From: Eucalyptus grandis
Taxonomy: Eukaryota > Streptophyta > Magnoliopsida > Myrtales > Myrtaceae
DNA: 64,000 nucleotides
Reading direction: 5' to 3'
Assembly (NCBI RefSeq): GCF_016545825.1
Contig: NC_052614.1
Location: 39,650,072-39,714,071 of the forward strand
Shown: piece after piece, positions 38,601 through 49,800 of the stretch
Layout: every line of letters starts with the position of its first letter
Numbering within the stretch: the first letter of the stretch is position 1
Made by a program: the position numbers and the translations under genes
The notes under the pieces: model-generated
Told to the model about the DNA's origin: nothing
Databases searched by the model: none
The model's input: only the letters and a program-made list of their open reading frames with translations

Positions 38601-41600
38601 AGATTGATTGGTTCTTTGCTTGATAAAGAATAGTACGAGGCGACAACCCTGTCGTCTCCATTGTTGATGAGGATGATGTTGACTGATCAAAGGAGCATTC
38701 ATGAGAGAGAGAGAGAGAGAGAGAGAGAGGAATGACCCGTGAACGGAGCAGGAACTCATTGCTTAGGTACTATCAGGAGCGTGGGGGAAGGAAGCTGCAT
38801 GTGACTGCAAGAGTTTGCCCTAGAGAATTGGTTCTTGAAAAACTGGCAGGAGCTGACAAATTCTAAGGGACAAATTCTACGGTACATCAGGAGTACTTAC
38901 TTTATAGTCTAAACCCATTTTTCTTTACTGCCCTTTACGACTGCAATTCGTGCAGGGATCCTACTACGTTCGAGAATGACAAATGAGAAACTCCAAGTGC
39001 GTCCTTCTTCTGTGGTAAAATAGGGTGTCTCCAGGCACTGTAGTACCATGCCTCGTGAACAAACTTTTGAAAAGGTAGCTCGGAAGGTGGCGCTCCGATA
39101 ATTGCACGGTATACTTGGAAGAAGGGTTTGTCAAGTCGAGCCGAGGTTCAATCGAAATGATCGAAGAGTTTTTGATACCTCATTCAGCCGCTTACTTTAC
39201 CAATTCTGGCGACTGGTAAAATGCCGGGTGCTAATTCCTTCTGAAAACATGGTCACGAGTTCGATTTGCAATAAAGACAACTCACTTGGCAAGACTCTCG
39301 GAACCGCTTACCATATGATTCGCCTGGCTACAGTGGAGTGGAATGAGAGAATTTCCATGGCTCGTTGTGGATTGACACTAAATTGGGAGCACAAACGTGC
39401 AAGTTATTATATTTTATGATATGAGGAATCGAATTTGTGTCATGCGTCCAATCCGCATGTACAAATTTGGCGACTTAAGATCTCCCCACGTTACAAGGAC
39501 CTAAAGACATTCCTCGACGATCTTCTAGTTACAAGTCTAGCTCGGTCTAGCAGGGCCCAAGCTAGATGGCCCACTTAAAGCAGAAAGATGTTAAAGTTTG
39601 TTAGTTGATGAGCAAGCCTAGTTCTACTCGAGTCCCAGATCCATCCAATGATCAACTCTACCATCTTCTGCATTTAAAGTAATTATCTCAATATATCGCT
39701 TCAACAGTTACTTCTCTTTTTAGTAAGATAACAGAACCCTACTAAAGTCTCATCACAGAGGAAAGGAGAGGAACCAGGACGAGCTAAATAGAAGCAACAA
39801 GATAAAACTTTGGTTTATCTTTTCTACTAACTTTTGTCTGCTTTTAATTTATCTAAAAGAACAACTGTATCAGAATGAAAGATGCTTAGAACCTTGCTCT
39901 GAAAAATACATACCGGCAATCGAACGGAGTCTGTGCTGAACTCTTATCCTCTCCTTCACCCAAAGAAGAACCTGCAATAGGTAGCAGATCGCGATGCGTG
40001 CATACATAGTTTCACGCCCACGTTAGATGCGTATCTATATCGATATCGATATTCGGTATCAACAAAGCAATCAAGGAGTGATTACCTTGGAGTTCTTGAA
40101 ATGGACTAAAAGTTTTGGATCTACATATATATGAGCTGAAAAGGTGGGGGGAAGAAGTGGGACAATGGAGCTGTAGGATTACAACCCTTGATGAATATAA
40201 CCCCGGAGGTTTTGTGCATAGTGGAATTGGTTGGTTTCTTCTTGTTGGTTGTGGTTTCACATCAAACGAAGCGAAGTTCGTTGAGGTGATTGTGATTTAA
40301 GATGGAGAAAAGAATGGCCCTCATTTGGGCAACTTTCGTTTCCAGATTTTGCGTTAATTTCATGGTACTTAGGACCATTTGGGTTCTAATGGAATGAGCC
40401 CACGTGATTATAGTGTAATTAATCTTGTTCCAGCTCTTGCCATCTGTAGAGGATGTGACAACTCACTAAACGGTTGATGGGGGACACCGAAACTTCTTCA
40501 GTCAAGGGAATATCTAATTTAGACCGTACAATTCTTTTGAAAATAAGAACAGAATGTATTGAAACGGTTCGATGAACACATCACTTTTGCATCCTTTGCT
40601 TTGTTGCTTGAATGAACTAGTCTTTTTGAATTACCGAATTGAAAGATGAAAAAGAAATAATCAGTCTTCGGTAAATTAGAGATGATATACTTCTCTTATA
40701 CATCAATTGATCCATCCAAAGGGTCCACTCAATTATACAATTTTCATGAACTTATGGATGATGTGATTTGGGATGTAACCCCCGCAATCAATCTATGATT
40801 ACACAAATTAGAGCGTTAACCACACTCCTTTGAACCAGCAGACATAATCTTAAAGCTAGATCCTTATGGCATCCGAAAGGCAAAACGATCTGTGAAGTCA
40901 AACTTCTATTCTTTCAAGTGTCAAAGTTCCTTTCGGCCCCCACAAATACTTTCAAATCTCTCAAGTTACTCCCTAATCTAAGCCGAATCAGCTTAATTTT
41001 GACTTAAATCTTACGGGAATGAGAAATTTGTCACTAGATCTCACGTGAATCTATTAGAATCCCACTCTTAATTTGGTCCTTAAACCGAAATCAAAGGTGA
41101 AAGTCCAGCCCATTTTAAAGAGTTAAACCATAGGCATGCATTGTTAATCATATTTTATCCCACCTGCAATTCCTTTGTTTCTATCTTTGTCATGCTTCTC
41201 TCTCAGTGGGAAGGTTTCGCTATGAATAATGCTCATCATAAAAAGTGGGTTTAGGCTTCTTGCTTTACGCAAGAAGTGAAGAAACCTACTGGAAAAATAA
41301 ACTGGAGAAAGAAAAAGATGGATTCTTGAATTGCCCTAAAAAAAACCAATTTGCCACCGGCGACAGTTGGCAGGGACACGTCATGAGTGGACCGTATAAG
41401 CAAATAACATGTTTGAGGGCATGTGGAAGTCCCCATCGATTAAATACAAACCAAATAGAGGAGTCACCCATCAATAAAATGTTGTTGAGAGCTTTGAGTA
41501 AATTACGGGGAAGCCAAGAAAAAGAAAAAGTGGAAGCTTGAATTGGGCTTGCAAGAAAAGCAAGTTTGGGTTGACTATAAATTGTCAAGGAGTGAAGCTA

Positions 41601-41873
41601 AAATTACCAATTTCTTGTTCCAAACAAATGCATTCAATTGAAGGACACGGTCTCGGTTGGTGAGGGGGCATTTTCTGATGTTAAAGGCCCAACTTTAGTC
41701 TCCATCTTGTTCACACTTCTCCAACAGCATCGAACTTGAGGACCAGAAACTTTTTTCTCAGAGACTTTCTTAACATCTTCATCAGACGCTGATGTTCATC
41801 AGTGACTGGGGGTTATATACAAGATCAAGACTTCAGTTGTAATGAAAAAGACGGCCAAATTGAGTCACTAGCC
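35606..41873. other. 6.3-kb intergenic stretch, no gene supported
   Basis: AT-rich DNA. It begins with the leader and promoter of the CHUP1-like gene (about 35606-36100). A (GA)n run lies at about 38704-38729. Frames such as plus 39102-39419 and minus 38263-38661 show no known domain, no family motif and no consistent splice neighbours. I found no element ends. Distant or non-coding genes cannot be excluded. Confidence 0.5.
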
Positions 41874-44701
41874 TCATTTGACTGAAGCAACTGTATCCTG
41901 TAGTGCTATCATGGTAGCATAGATTCCATTTCTCATGTTGATCAGGGTCTCATGGTCCCTTTCTCGACAATGCACCTTTCTCGACAATTGCATTGTCTCT
42001 CAGCATCGCGATGACATTTGCACGGCGGATCGTTGATAACCGATGAGCCACCACCAATGTGGTCCGGCTCGCCATGACTATCCAACGTGTCCTAGACCAC
42101 CTGCTTGGATTCGACGTCGAGAGCACTCATGGCCTCATCGAGGAGTAAGATTCTCGGGTCTTTCACTATGGCTCTCGCGATCGCCACCCATTGCTTTTGC
42201 CCGCCAGACAACTGAATGCCTCTTTCGCCCACTGTTGTACCGTAACCCTGTGTATGTTTACAATGTCATGGTCAGTAATAACTAACAACCCAAATGAAGA
42301 CTCTTGAAATCTTAGAAGGATGTTGACAGATTCAAGCCTTTATGAGCATTGGCTAACTCTGCCGCCGCTACAATCGCCGCCTCCGTTGCATTGCCCCTTT
42401 TACCATATGCGACGTTAGCACAGATGGTGTCATTAAACAGGACAGGCTCTTGGCTCACCAGACCCATCTGACCCCTTAACGACTCCAAGTTTAGCTCGCA
42501 TATATTGGCTTCATCCAAGGTTATTCGACCAGAATCAGGGTCATAAAATCTCTGAAGCAGAGATATTACTGTCGATTTTCCACTCCCGCTTTCTCCAACC
42601 AAAGCAACTGTCTAGTACATGAGATGAGACACATGAAATTATTTCTTAGCGAGTGTTTGAGCTTACGAGCCTCTGCATCAGATGAAGCGTATCTATAGTG
42701 AAAAAAACAGAGAAAAATGACCTAACTTGTATTTGCTGTACCTGACCAGAATGGATGAACAAGCAGAAGTCTTTGAATACTAGGAGTTCAGGTCTAGTTG
42801 GAGACTTGAATTTCAGGTGATGAAATTTGATGTCTCCTTTCACATTCACTAGGGGAATTCCACGGTTGTTGCTAGCATCGATCTTAGACTTTAGGTCTAA
42901 GATTTCGAACACGGAAGCAACTGAACTCTTGGCTTGACTGACATTGGGTGCGAGGGAGTTCGACTGCGAAATTCCGAGTCCCGTCATACACAATGCGAAG
43001 AAGACCTGCAATACAAGTGATTGGACCAAAGTGAGGGACATAAAAGCCTAGGAGAAAGATGCCAGCCTAGACAGATGCATGAGCGGAATGCGGAACTTAC
43101 TCGAAAAACCTTAGGAAAAGTAGTCTTCCTGTGTTGACGAGCTCAGCTCTGACATGAAAGCTTACAGCATAGACGAAAAAGAGAAAGAAGAATGATAATC
43201 TGAAGCCGATGCACTTATGATTCCCTGCCTAACTCCTTCCTTTAGACGGCCTCGAGATTTCGTCCGATAAAGTTCTACCATCTTTTCTTCAGCACAGAAA
43301 GATGCGACTGTCCTCATGTTGGCAACCACATCGCTTGCAACTTCACTTGCTTCCCCATACAATTTCTGCAGATATATAGTCGGACTGATTAGACTAGCCA
43401 CTTATTATGCAAATTGCTATACTATATGCACATACAAATAGTCTGTTCGATGTTGTTCATCCGTCGAATTTTCGCAATTTTTGCTCAGTATGTCAGCTCT
43501 AAGCTGTACTCAACAAGGTCGGAGACAGACCTCTGCATTTGTGTTGAAGCCTTTCCTGGACTGCATTTGAACATATCCAATGACACCAACTAAAGGAAGC
43601 AACGTGAGAATCACGAGAGCCAATTCCCAGTTTGTTTCAAAAGCGATGAGCAAGCCAGCAATCATCGTCGCAGCATTCTGCATGAGCAAAGCAAGAGTGT
43701 CACCGACCAATAAATGCACCAACGTCGCATCTGTCAAAAGCCTCGCACCAATTATACCACTGGAGTGCTCAGTTTCGTTGGACCAGCTAATGTCCATGTG
43801 CACCACCTTCTCGAAACTCATGACCGCATTCTTCTGATCAACTTACACCCCACCATGGCGAAGAAATACATGCTCAGTGGCGTTGCCACTAAAGATGCCA
43901 TGCCCAGAATCAGAAACATCAGTGATCAATACTTTGAATCTTTTTGGAGTTCCTCCGCTGGTTCATAGAAAGTTTTGATCACGCTAGCAAGCATCGAGCC
44001 GAAAATTGGATATATGATGCCATTGCAAGCTGCAGCTATCGCACCTAACAGCAACACCGGAATCTCCGGGCTATTAAGATACACCAAATGGGTGAGAGAT
44101 ACTTGGGGTGCTGGTGATGATACTTCCGCATCGCTGGTACCGAGGCCTCTTTCAGGTGTTGTGCCAGTGTATGTAAAACTGAATTCAGGCGACTGACAAG
44201 ATGAAATCGAGAACAAGAGATGACTCTGGTCTGAATATTTCACAGGTGTCCTTTCTGGCTCTTTTGCAGCTTCTTGAAGCCGAAACAATTGGCTGTATGC
44301 ACCATCCGAGCTCTTGAGTAGCTCATCATGTGAACCTGATCATGCAAATGCAATTTGCGACAAGATTCATTACAATATACTCTGCAAATTCTGGCATTGG
44401 AGATGTTAAAAAACAAAAAATAAGGAACCTCTACCTTTTTCAATAACTTTCCCTTGATCAATCACACAGATGAAATCCGTGTTCCTAACTGTACTCAAGC
44501 GATGGGCTATTACCACAGTAGTGCGATTCTTCATAACTCTGTCCAATGCCTCTTGCACTATTTGTTCAGATTCTACATCGAGTGTGCTCGTGGCTTCATC
44601 TAGAAGTAGAATTTTCGGATCGTTCAAGACTGCTCTAGCAATGGCAATTCTCTGCTTCTGGCCCCCAGAAAGATGTATTCCATGCTCTCCAACCATGGTG
44701 T
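41874..44701 (-). pseudogene. ABCB (MDR/P-glycoprotein) transporter, 5'-truncated pseudogene
   Basis: The remnant keeps the end of nucleotide-binding domain 1 ([40 protein letters not shown]; 44435-44701), the linker, the second membrane domain (NSPEIPVLLLGAIAAACNGIIYP; FEKVVHMDISWSNE; FCAEEKMVELY) and domain 2 with Walker [11 protein letters not shown] (about 42570-42600), [13 protein letters not shown] and [16 protein letters not shown]. The end is reached in the original frame (YATMIALQDTVASVK, stop at 41874-41876). Damage: the first membrane domain and first Walker A are absent; a stop TAG (42092-42094) replaces Gln in KQVVxDTLD; frames shift near 42083, 43210 and 43825; the exon carrying FISGL-like sequence is degraded; and a word of about 16 bases (tgtcgagaaagg) is duplicated near 41970-41995. 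Introns are retained, so it is a decayed duplicate. Confidence 0.88.
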
Positions 44702-45261
44702 CTGTTTGGAGAAGTTACTTAAGAGTAAAAACCGTATCACTGACTGTTTTTCACTTTATAAAGTTAAGGACGAACAAAGGCATTCAGAATTGGTAATAAA
44801 CGAGTGAAAAGGTGGAGGGACCTCATATTTTCTCCTCGGGAGACACCCATTTCATCCATATCACATTTAAAAACAGCTTCTGTGCACTGCACACACAGCA
44901 CACACAGCACACACAGTACCTTGTTCAGACAAAATGACTCGGGGAGTTGCAAGACCGGAGGAGGTGATGGCGGTGGTGTCGGTCGCCATTGTCGAGAGGG
45001 GAATTAACGGCGACCCTCGATAGAACCACCGAGCCCAACTGATTGATTCATTGACATCGCCCACGCCGTGACTCGAATTCGAAGATGAAAGACAATAGTG
45101 ACTCGGATTTGAAGATGGACTTCGATGATCTAGACTCAGCTTCTTCTAAGGCTCTATCTCACTTTTATACAATAATTACCATCAGTCTTACAAAAGTAAA
45201 TTCAGTGGAGGGTTTGCTTCCTGGCCTTATTTTAGGGCCGTTTCACAAATTTGGAGGCAAG
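44702..45261. other. Flank of the ABCB pseudogene with a short tandem repeat
   Basis: The transporter homology stops at 44701. A nine-base tandem (acacacagc, three units) is at about 44889-44917. No gene recognised. Confidence 0.5.
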
Positions 45262-45277
45262 AACAAGGGTCAATGTC

Positions 45278-45483
45278 ACCACCGGCCACGGTGGCTCCGC
45301 TGGATAAGGCAGATCCTCAGTCCAAAAGTGAAGGGTTCAAAATCCAGAGGATGCGCTAAGTGTATTAAGTGTGACTCGGGGTGATAGGTCCCCTCCGCTT
45401 AAGTGTCACTCCTGGGGTTTACTGGTAGCGCGGGGCATTTACTGCAAACCTGTTCCCCCAAAGACCAAAAAAAAAAAAAAAAA
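45278..45483 (+). mobile_element. tRNA-derived SINE with perfect 16-base target duplication
   Basis: The direct repeats aacaagggtcaatgtc (45262-45277 and 45484-45499) are identical and flank 206 bases. The body starts accaccggccacggtggctc, has an A-box-like ctggataaggc and a B box GGTTCAAAATCC (45334-45345), and ends in a run of about 20 A. All features fit a recent Pol III retroposon. Confidence 0.85.
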
Positions 45484-45499
45484 AACAAGGGTCAATGTC

Positions 45500-46140
45500 T
45501 TTCTTGTATGGATTTTAAAATTTCACCTCTTTAACAATCCACGTCAATTAATTTATGATACACTGACGTCACGTGAAAATTTTTCAGTAAAGAATTCCGC
45601 CAAAGGCATTCAGATGAAAGATTTGACTAATATAACATTCGACTGAGTGTGGTACAAAAGTTATATCAGTTGTCACGTCCTTTCTTCTGTGAAGTCAACT
45701 TCCAAAATGAATAAGTCAACTATCGCAAGCCCGTGAATGTGCCGGAGCTAAGAATTCTGGTAACAAATCTATTCATTCTCCATTGAAATTTGTGTTATTA
45801 TCTTTGACACGTGAAAAAGAGAAGAAACATTCAATTTTCTATATGTTTTATCTTTTTTCATCTTCAGATAATGATCAAGATTCTTTCGTGATTTTTGGGT
45901 CCGAGAATCTTGAAGGAGATGAGAGGCAAAGATCTCAACTTTTGGATCACGGGCGCGTGGGTAAGTGCACGACAATTAAACTAAAGTCATCCCCAAGAAC
46001 GACATCCGAAAGCTCAGATATTTATCCAAGATTCTCCATCTCCCGCACGCACGCACTGTCCGGTCGTCGCGCTCCTTCTTGCCTCGCTCTCCCTCTGCTC
46101 GCTTCCTCCTGGCTTTTCGCCGCGACCCATCTTCAAGAAA
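45500..46140 (+). promoter_or_regulatory. Upstream region of the nucleotidase gene
   Basis: AT-rich to about 45950, then pyrimidine-rich leader (46040-46130). acacgtgaaa occurs at 45808-45817. An open frame runs from 45783 into exon 1 in the frame of GEVFYAT, but it has no family match before the conserved part, so I do not accept it as the start. Confidence 0.35.
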
Positions 46141-46784
46141 ATGCAAGCCGCGTCACCCCCGTCCGAGCTCTCCCTCGGGTTCTCTCTGTGGCGAGAGAAC
46201 CCGGCCTCCATGGCCCCTGCTTCTTGCTTCATCAAGAACCGTGGCGCCCTCCTCGCGCCGAGTCCCGGCTTCGCTCGGGGCGGCGTTGGCGGCGGCGTGA
46301 ACCTGCTCAGGTCTCGGTGCAGCAGGAGCGTGAGCGAGAAGCCCGCCGGCGGCGGCGGCGGCGGCGGGGGGAGGTGTTCTACGCGACGCCGTCGAGCAAG
46401 AGCGACGTGGATTACCTCGGGATGAGCACCAAGGGCGATTTGAACGTGAAGATGGAGCACCTCGAGGCTTTCGGTGGGTTTTCTTGGTTGGCTTATGGGG
46501 CTTGCTTGGGGACGATGATGGAACTGGTGTGGTCGTGTGGGGGTGTTTTGGGGAGTGGAATTCTGGGTTCTTGCTTTTGTGCTTTATCTTGGGACTGTTG
46601 CCTAGTGATGGTGCTTCAGAAGGTGGGTGTTGATTGGGGATCGTGTGATTTCAGTTGGGTTTTGGGTGCAGGAATCGATGGTCAGGTCACGTTAGAAGGC
46701 CCGATTGAGGAAGTGGCCAAGATGGAAGCTGATGAAGCTGAGGATCTTTTAAGAAATTTGGGCATTCCTGTTAGTTGACCTCTG

Positions 46785-46819
<35 letters not shown>

Positions 46820-49800
46820 ATGTCAAGTTCTTGTCTTTATCAAGTATCAATTTCACTTCTTTATCCTTCACCAAAAAAAAAAAAAAAAAAAAAAAAAATT
46901 CACTTCTTTATCTACTTGAAGTTAATGCCGGAACATGTGACACGACCCATTTGGACCATATGCCTATGTCTCTCTCGTTGGCTCGTGGTCTCAGATTTTA
47001 TGTTTGACATGAGTCCACTTCCTATGTTTCTAGCATAATGTAAGGTCCTGCATAAGCGATACAGGGGTGTTTAAAAAAATGGAGAGTGGTTTCAATTCTA
47101 AGAGCAAGCAATCATCTGACACAAAAGCCTATCAGCCTCTCATGCAGAATCCAAATATGAAAATTGTTACACCTTTTGCACCATGGTGTTTTATTTTTAA
47201 CATGTCCAGTGAATATTTCATATTGGTGTTTGAATTTCCATTGTTTGACATTGGGTAAATGTGCTATATTCATGACAAATGTGCAGAGTTGTGTATCTTG
47301 ACATGTTATGCTCGTGACATGGAAACAATTGCCAACCCTGGCTAAAGTGGATTTCCTCATTATGACATCTGAGATGTTGTTTTCCTGCCACTTATTGCAA
47401 TTGTGTTCTAATTTGATTTCTGGCTTTCTATCTATATCAAACAATGTGGTGTGAATTGTGATCTGCCTCACATGGATCTGTTTCTGTGGGCTTGATTTAT
47501 TGCAAAGGATGTTCCATAGGCCTGTGGCCTGGGGGATAGTTATTGCTGAGGCTTATGCTACAAATTCTTGTAATGTGCAGAGTCCTTTTGCATGTAGATA
47601 TTCTCCTCGTGGCATATTCTGTACCCGTACATTGAATCTTCGATCTATAAGTGCCATTGGCTACGACATGGACTATACTTTGATGCACTACAACGTGATG
47701 GTAATTTCTATTCCCCTATACATATCGAAAGTGACTGGGAGAGATTGTTAAAATCTGTAGTCTATGTGATTTAACAGAAGCATGTCCTGAAAGTAGTCTT
47801 ATCTAATGATGTTACTAGTCGTAGAGATCCTTAAGCCAACTTATAATATAGAACATACTAATCACTTAATTTGACTTTTGTAATTAGTTGTCTGCCATGA
47901 AAGTTTTTGCAAGTGTTGAATCCTTATACATAAGTCTATTATTCTATTTCTCAAGTTTTACCTGTTGGATAGTTTTTTATTACATCATGTTCTGACAGGC
48001 ATGGGAAGGGCGTGCTTACGATTACTGCATGGAGAATTTGAAGAACATGGGTTTTCCTGTTGATGGACTTTCATTCGACCCGGACTTGGTGAGGATCTTC
48101 CTTGGTGATGTTAGATCTTCAGTTCACAGCCATCTGCTGAAACTAAGTTTTTTTTATGAACTCCCGTCATCAGGTAATCAGAGGTCTGGTCATAGACAAA
48201 GAACGTGGTAATTTGGTTAAGGCTGATCGGTTTGGTCACGTGAAGAGGGCCATGCACGGCACACAGATGTTATCTACTCGAGCTATGAGGTAGGATTTAC
48301 ACTATAAAATCCATTGACATTTTAAAATCAGCAGGATGGTTACCTTTCTTTGTCAAGTGACAACTTATCTTGGAGAATACGAGTCAAATGATCATATCTG
48401 CCATATGAGGAAAGTCAACGAGCTATTATGTCTCCAAAATCTATTGAGAACTGCAGGGAACTAACGAAACTAAACATGGCTCGTTAAAGCAGATTATCTA
48501 TTCAGCTATAGGTGTGCCTTATGATTATGTCACAAATGGCAATCTTCCTAACTTGGATTTCAAGTTGGCTCCATAAGTTCTGAATCTCTCTTCTGCTGTA
48601 ACTTGAATAGTACTTCTGACATCTATTCACATTGACTCATTGAAGTGAGATTTACGGGAGGGAACTGGTGGATTTGCGGAAAGAAAGTCAATGGGAGTTC
48701 CTCAATACGCTTTTCTCCGTCTCTGAAGCTGTGGCTTATATGCAAGTAATGTCTGCAATAATCATCATATTGTCTATTCTTGTGTTTGAATCTTACAAAA
48801 AAGCCATCTATCGTCAGCCAGAAAACTTCTTCAGCGCACTGATTGTCCTATTTCCTTTGTATTTGTCCTTTCTTTGGGTAGAATTTGTGTTGTTGGCTGA
48901 ACTGCATTTTCCCTTTTTTTCTGGTCGGAGCATATTCCCATTGATCTCACTGTTTCTGCTTCTTTCATTATGTTGAACTCTTGATAGCTTGTCCATTTTC
49001 AATACTTCGCTTCTGGCCCCCTCCTCCACCTTTTCAGTATTATAGTACTGAATAATTCTTGATTCCTTGCCTAATTTAAGAGGCAGACTTCTTTCCCAAT
49101 ACGAAACACTTGTTAACATATCTTTGGGTGCTACCAGATGGTTGACAGATTGGATGATGGATCTGTAGCAGCAGAAGTTGGTCTGCTTGACTATAAAGGG
49201 CTTTTCAAGGCAATGTCCCTCTGTGTAGTTCTCAAACAATGGTGAATTTTCATCACATCTCTTAATGACTCGTGATATTGTCCTCAGGCTGTTGGAAAGG
49301 CTCTCTTCAGGGCTCATGTGGAAGGTCAGCTGAAGGTAATGACTACATGTGTGTGCACATGGGGGTGTGTGTTTATGTTTCTATATACGCACAAAGCTAT
49401 CGATGTACTTCTTATGGTGTTACAGTAACTGACTATAACTAGCATTTATGCAGAGTGAGATCATGTCTAAGCCTGAACTGTTTGTGGAGCCTGATCCAGA
49501 GCTACCTCTAGCCCTGTTGGATCAAAAGGAGGTATGGCTTGTTACTGGGCCCCAATAAAGTAGGTGGAGATAATATACTCTCATTTTACTGTCATCTTTC
49601 TTGCATCAGGCGGGTAAAAAACTTCTGCTTATCACCAACTCAGATTATCATTACACAGACAAAATGATGAAGCATTCCTTTAACAGATTTCTCCCTAATA
49701 ATATGGACTGGCGTGATCTATTCGACATTGTAAGTGGATCCATTTCTGATTACTTACTATTTGCTCTGGCTGCATTACATCATTAAGGCTCTCAAGAAAT

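Noticed and set aside
39102..39419. 105-residue plus-strand frame
   Set aside because: No domain, no splice neighbours, no repeat homology that I can recognise; chance frame is the simplest explanation.
45290..45350. tRNA gene
   Set aside because: A and B boxes are present but there is no cloverleaf, and the unit ends in poly-A with target duplications, so it is a SINE.
45783..46380. Extended N-terminus of the nucleotidase in the GEVFYAT frame
   Set aside because: The first 190 residues have no family resemblance; the adjacent frame gives a plausible targeting peptide.
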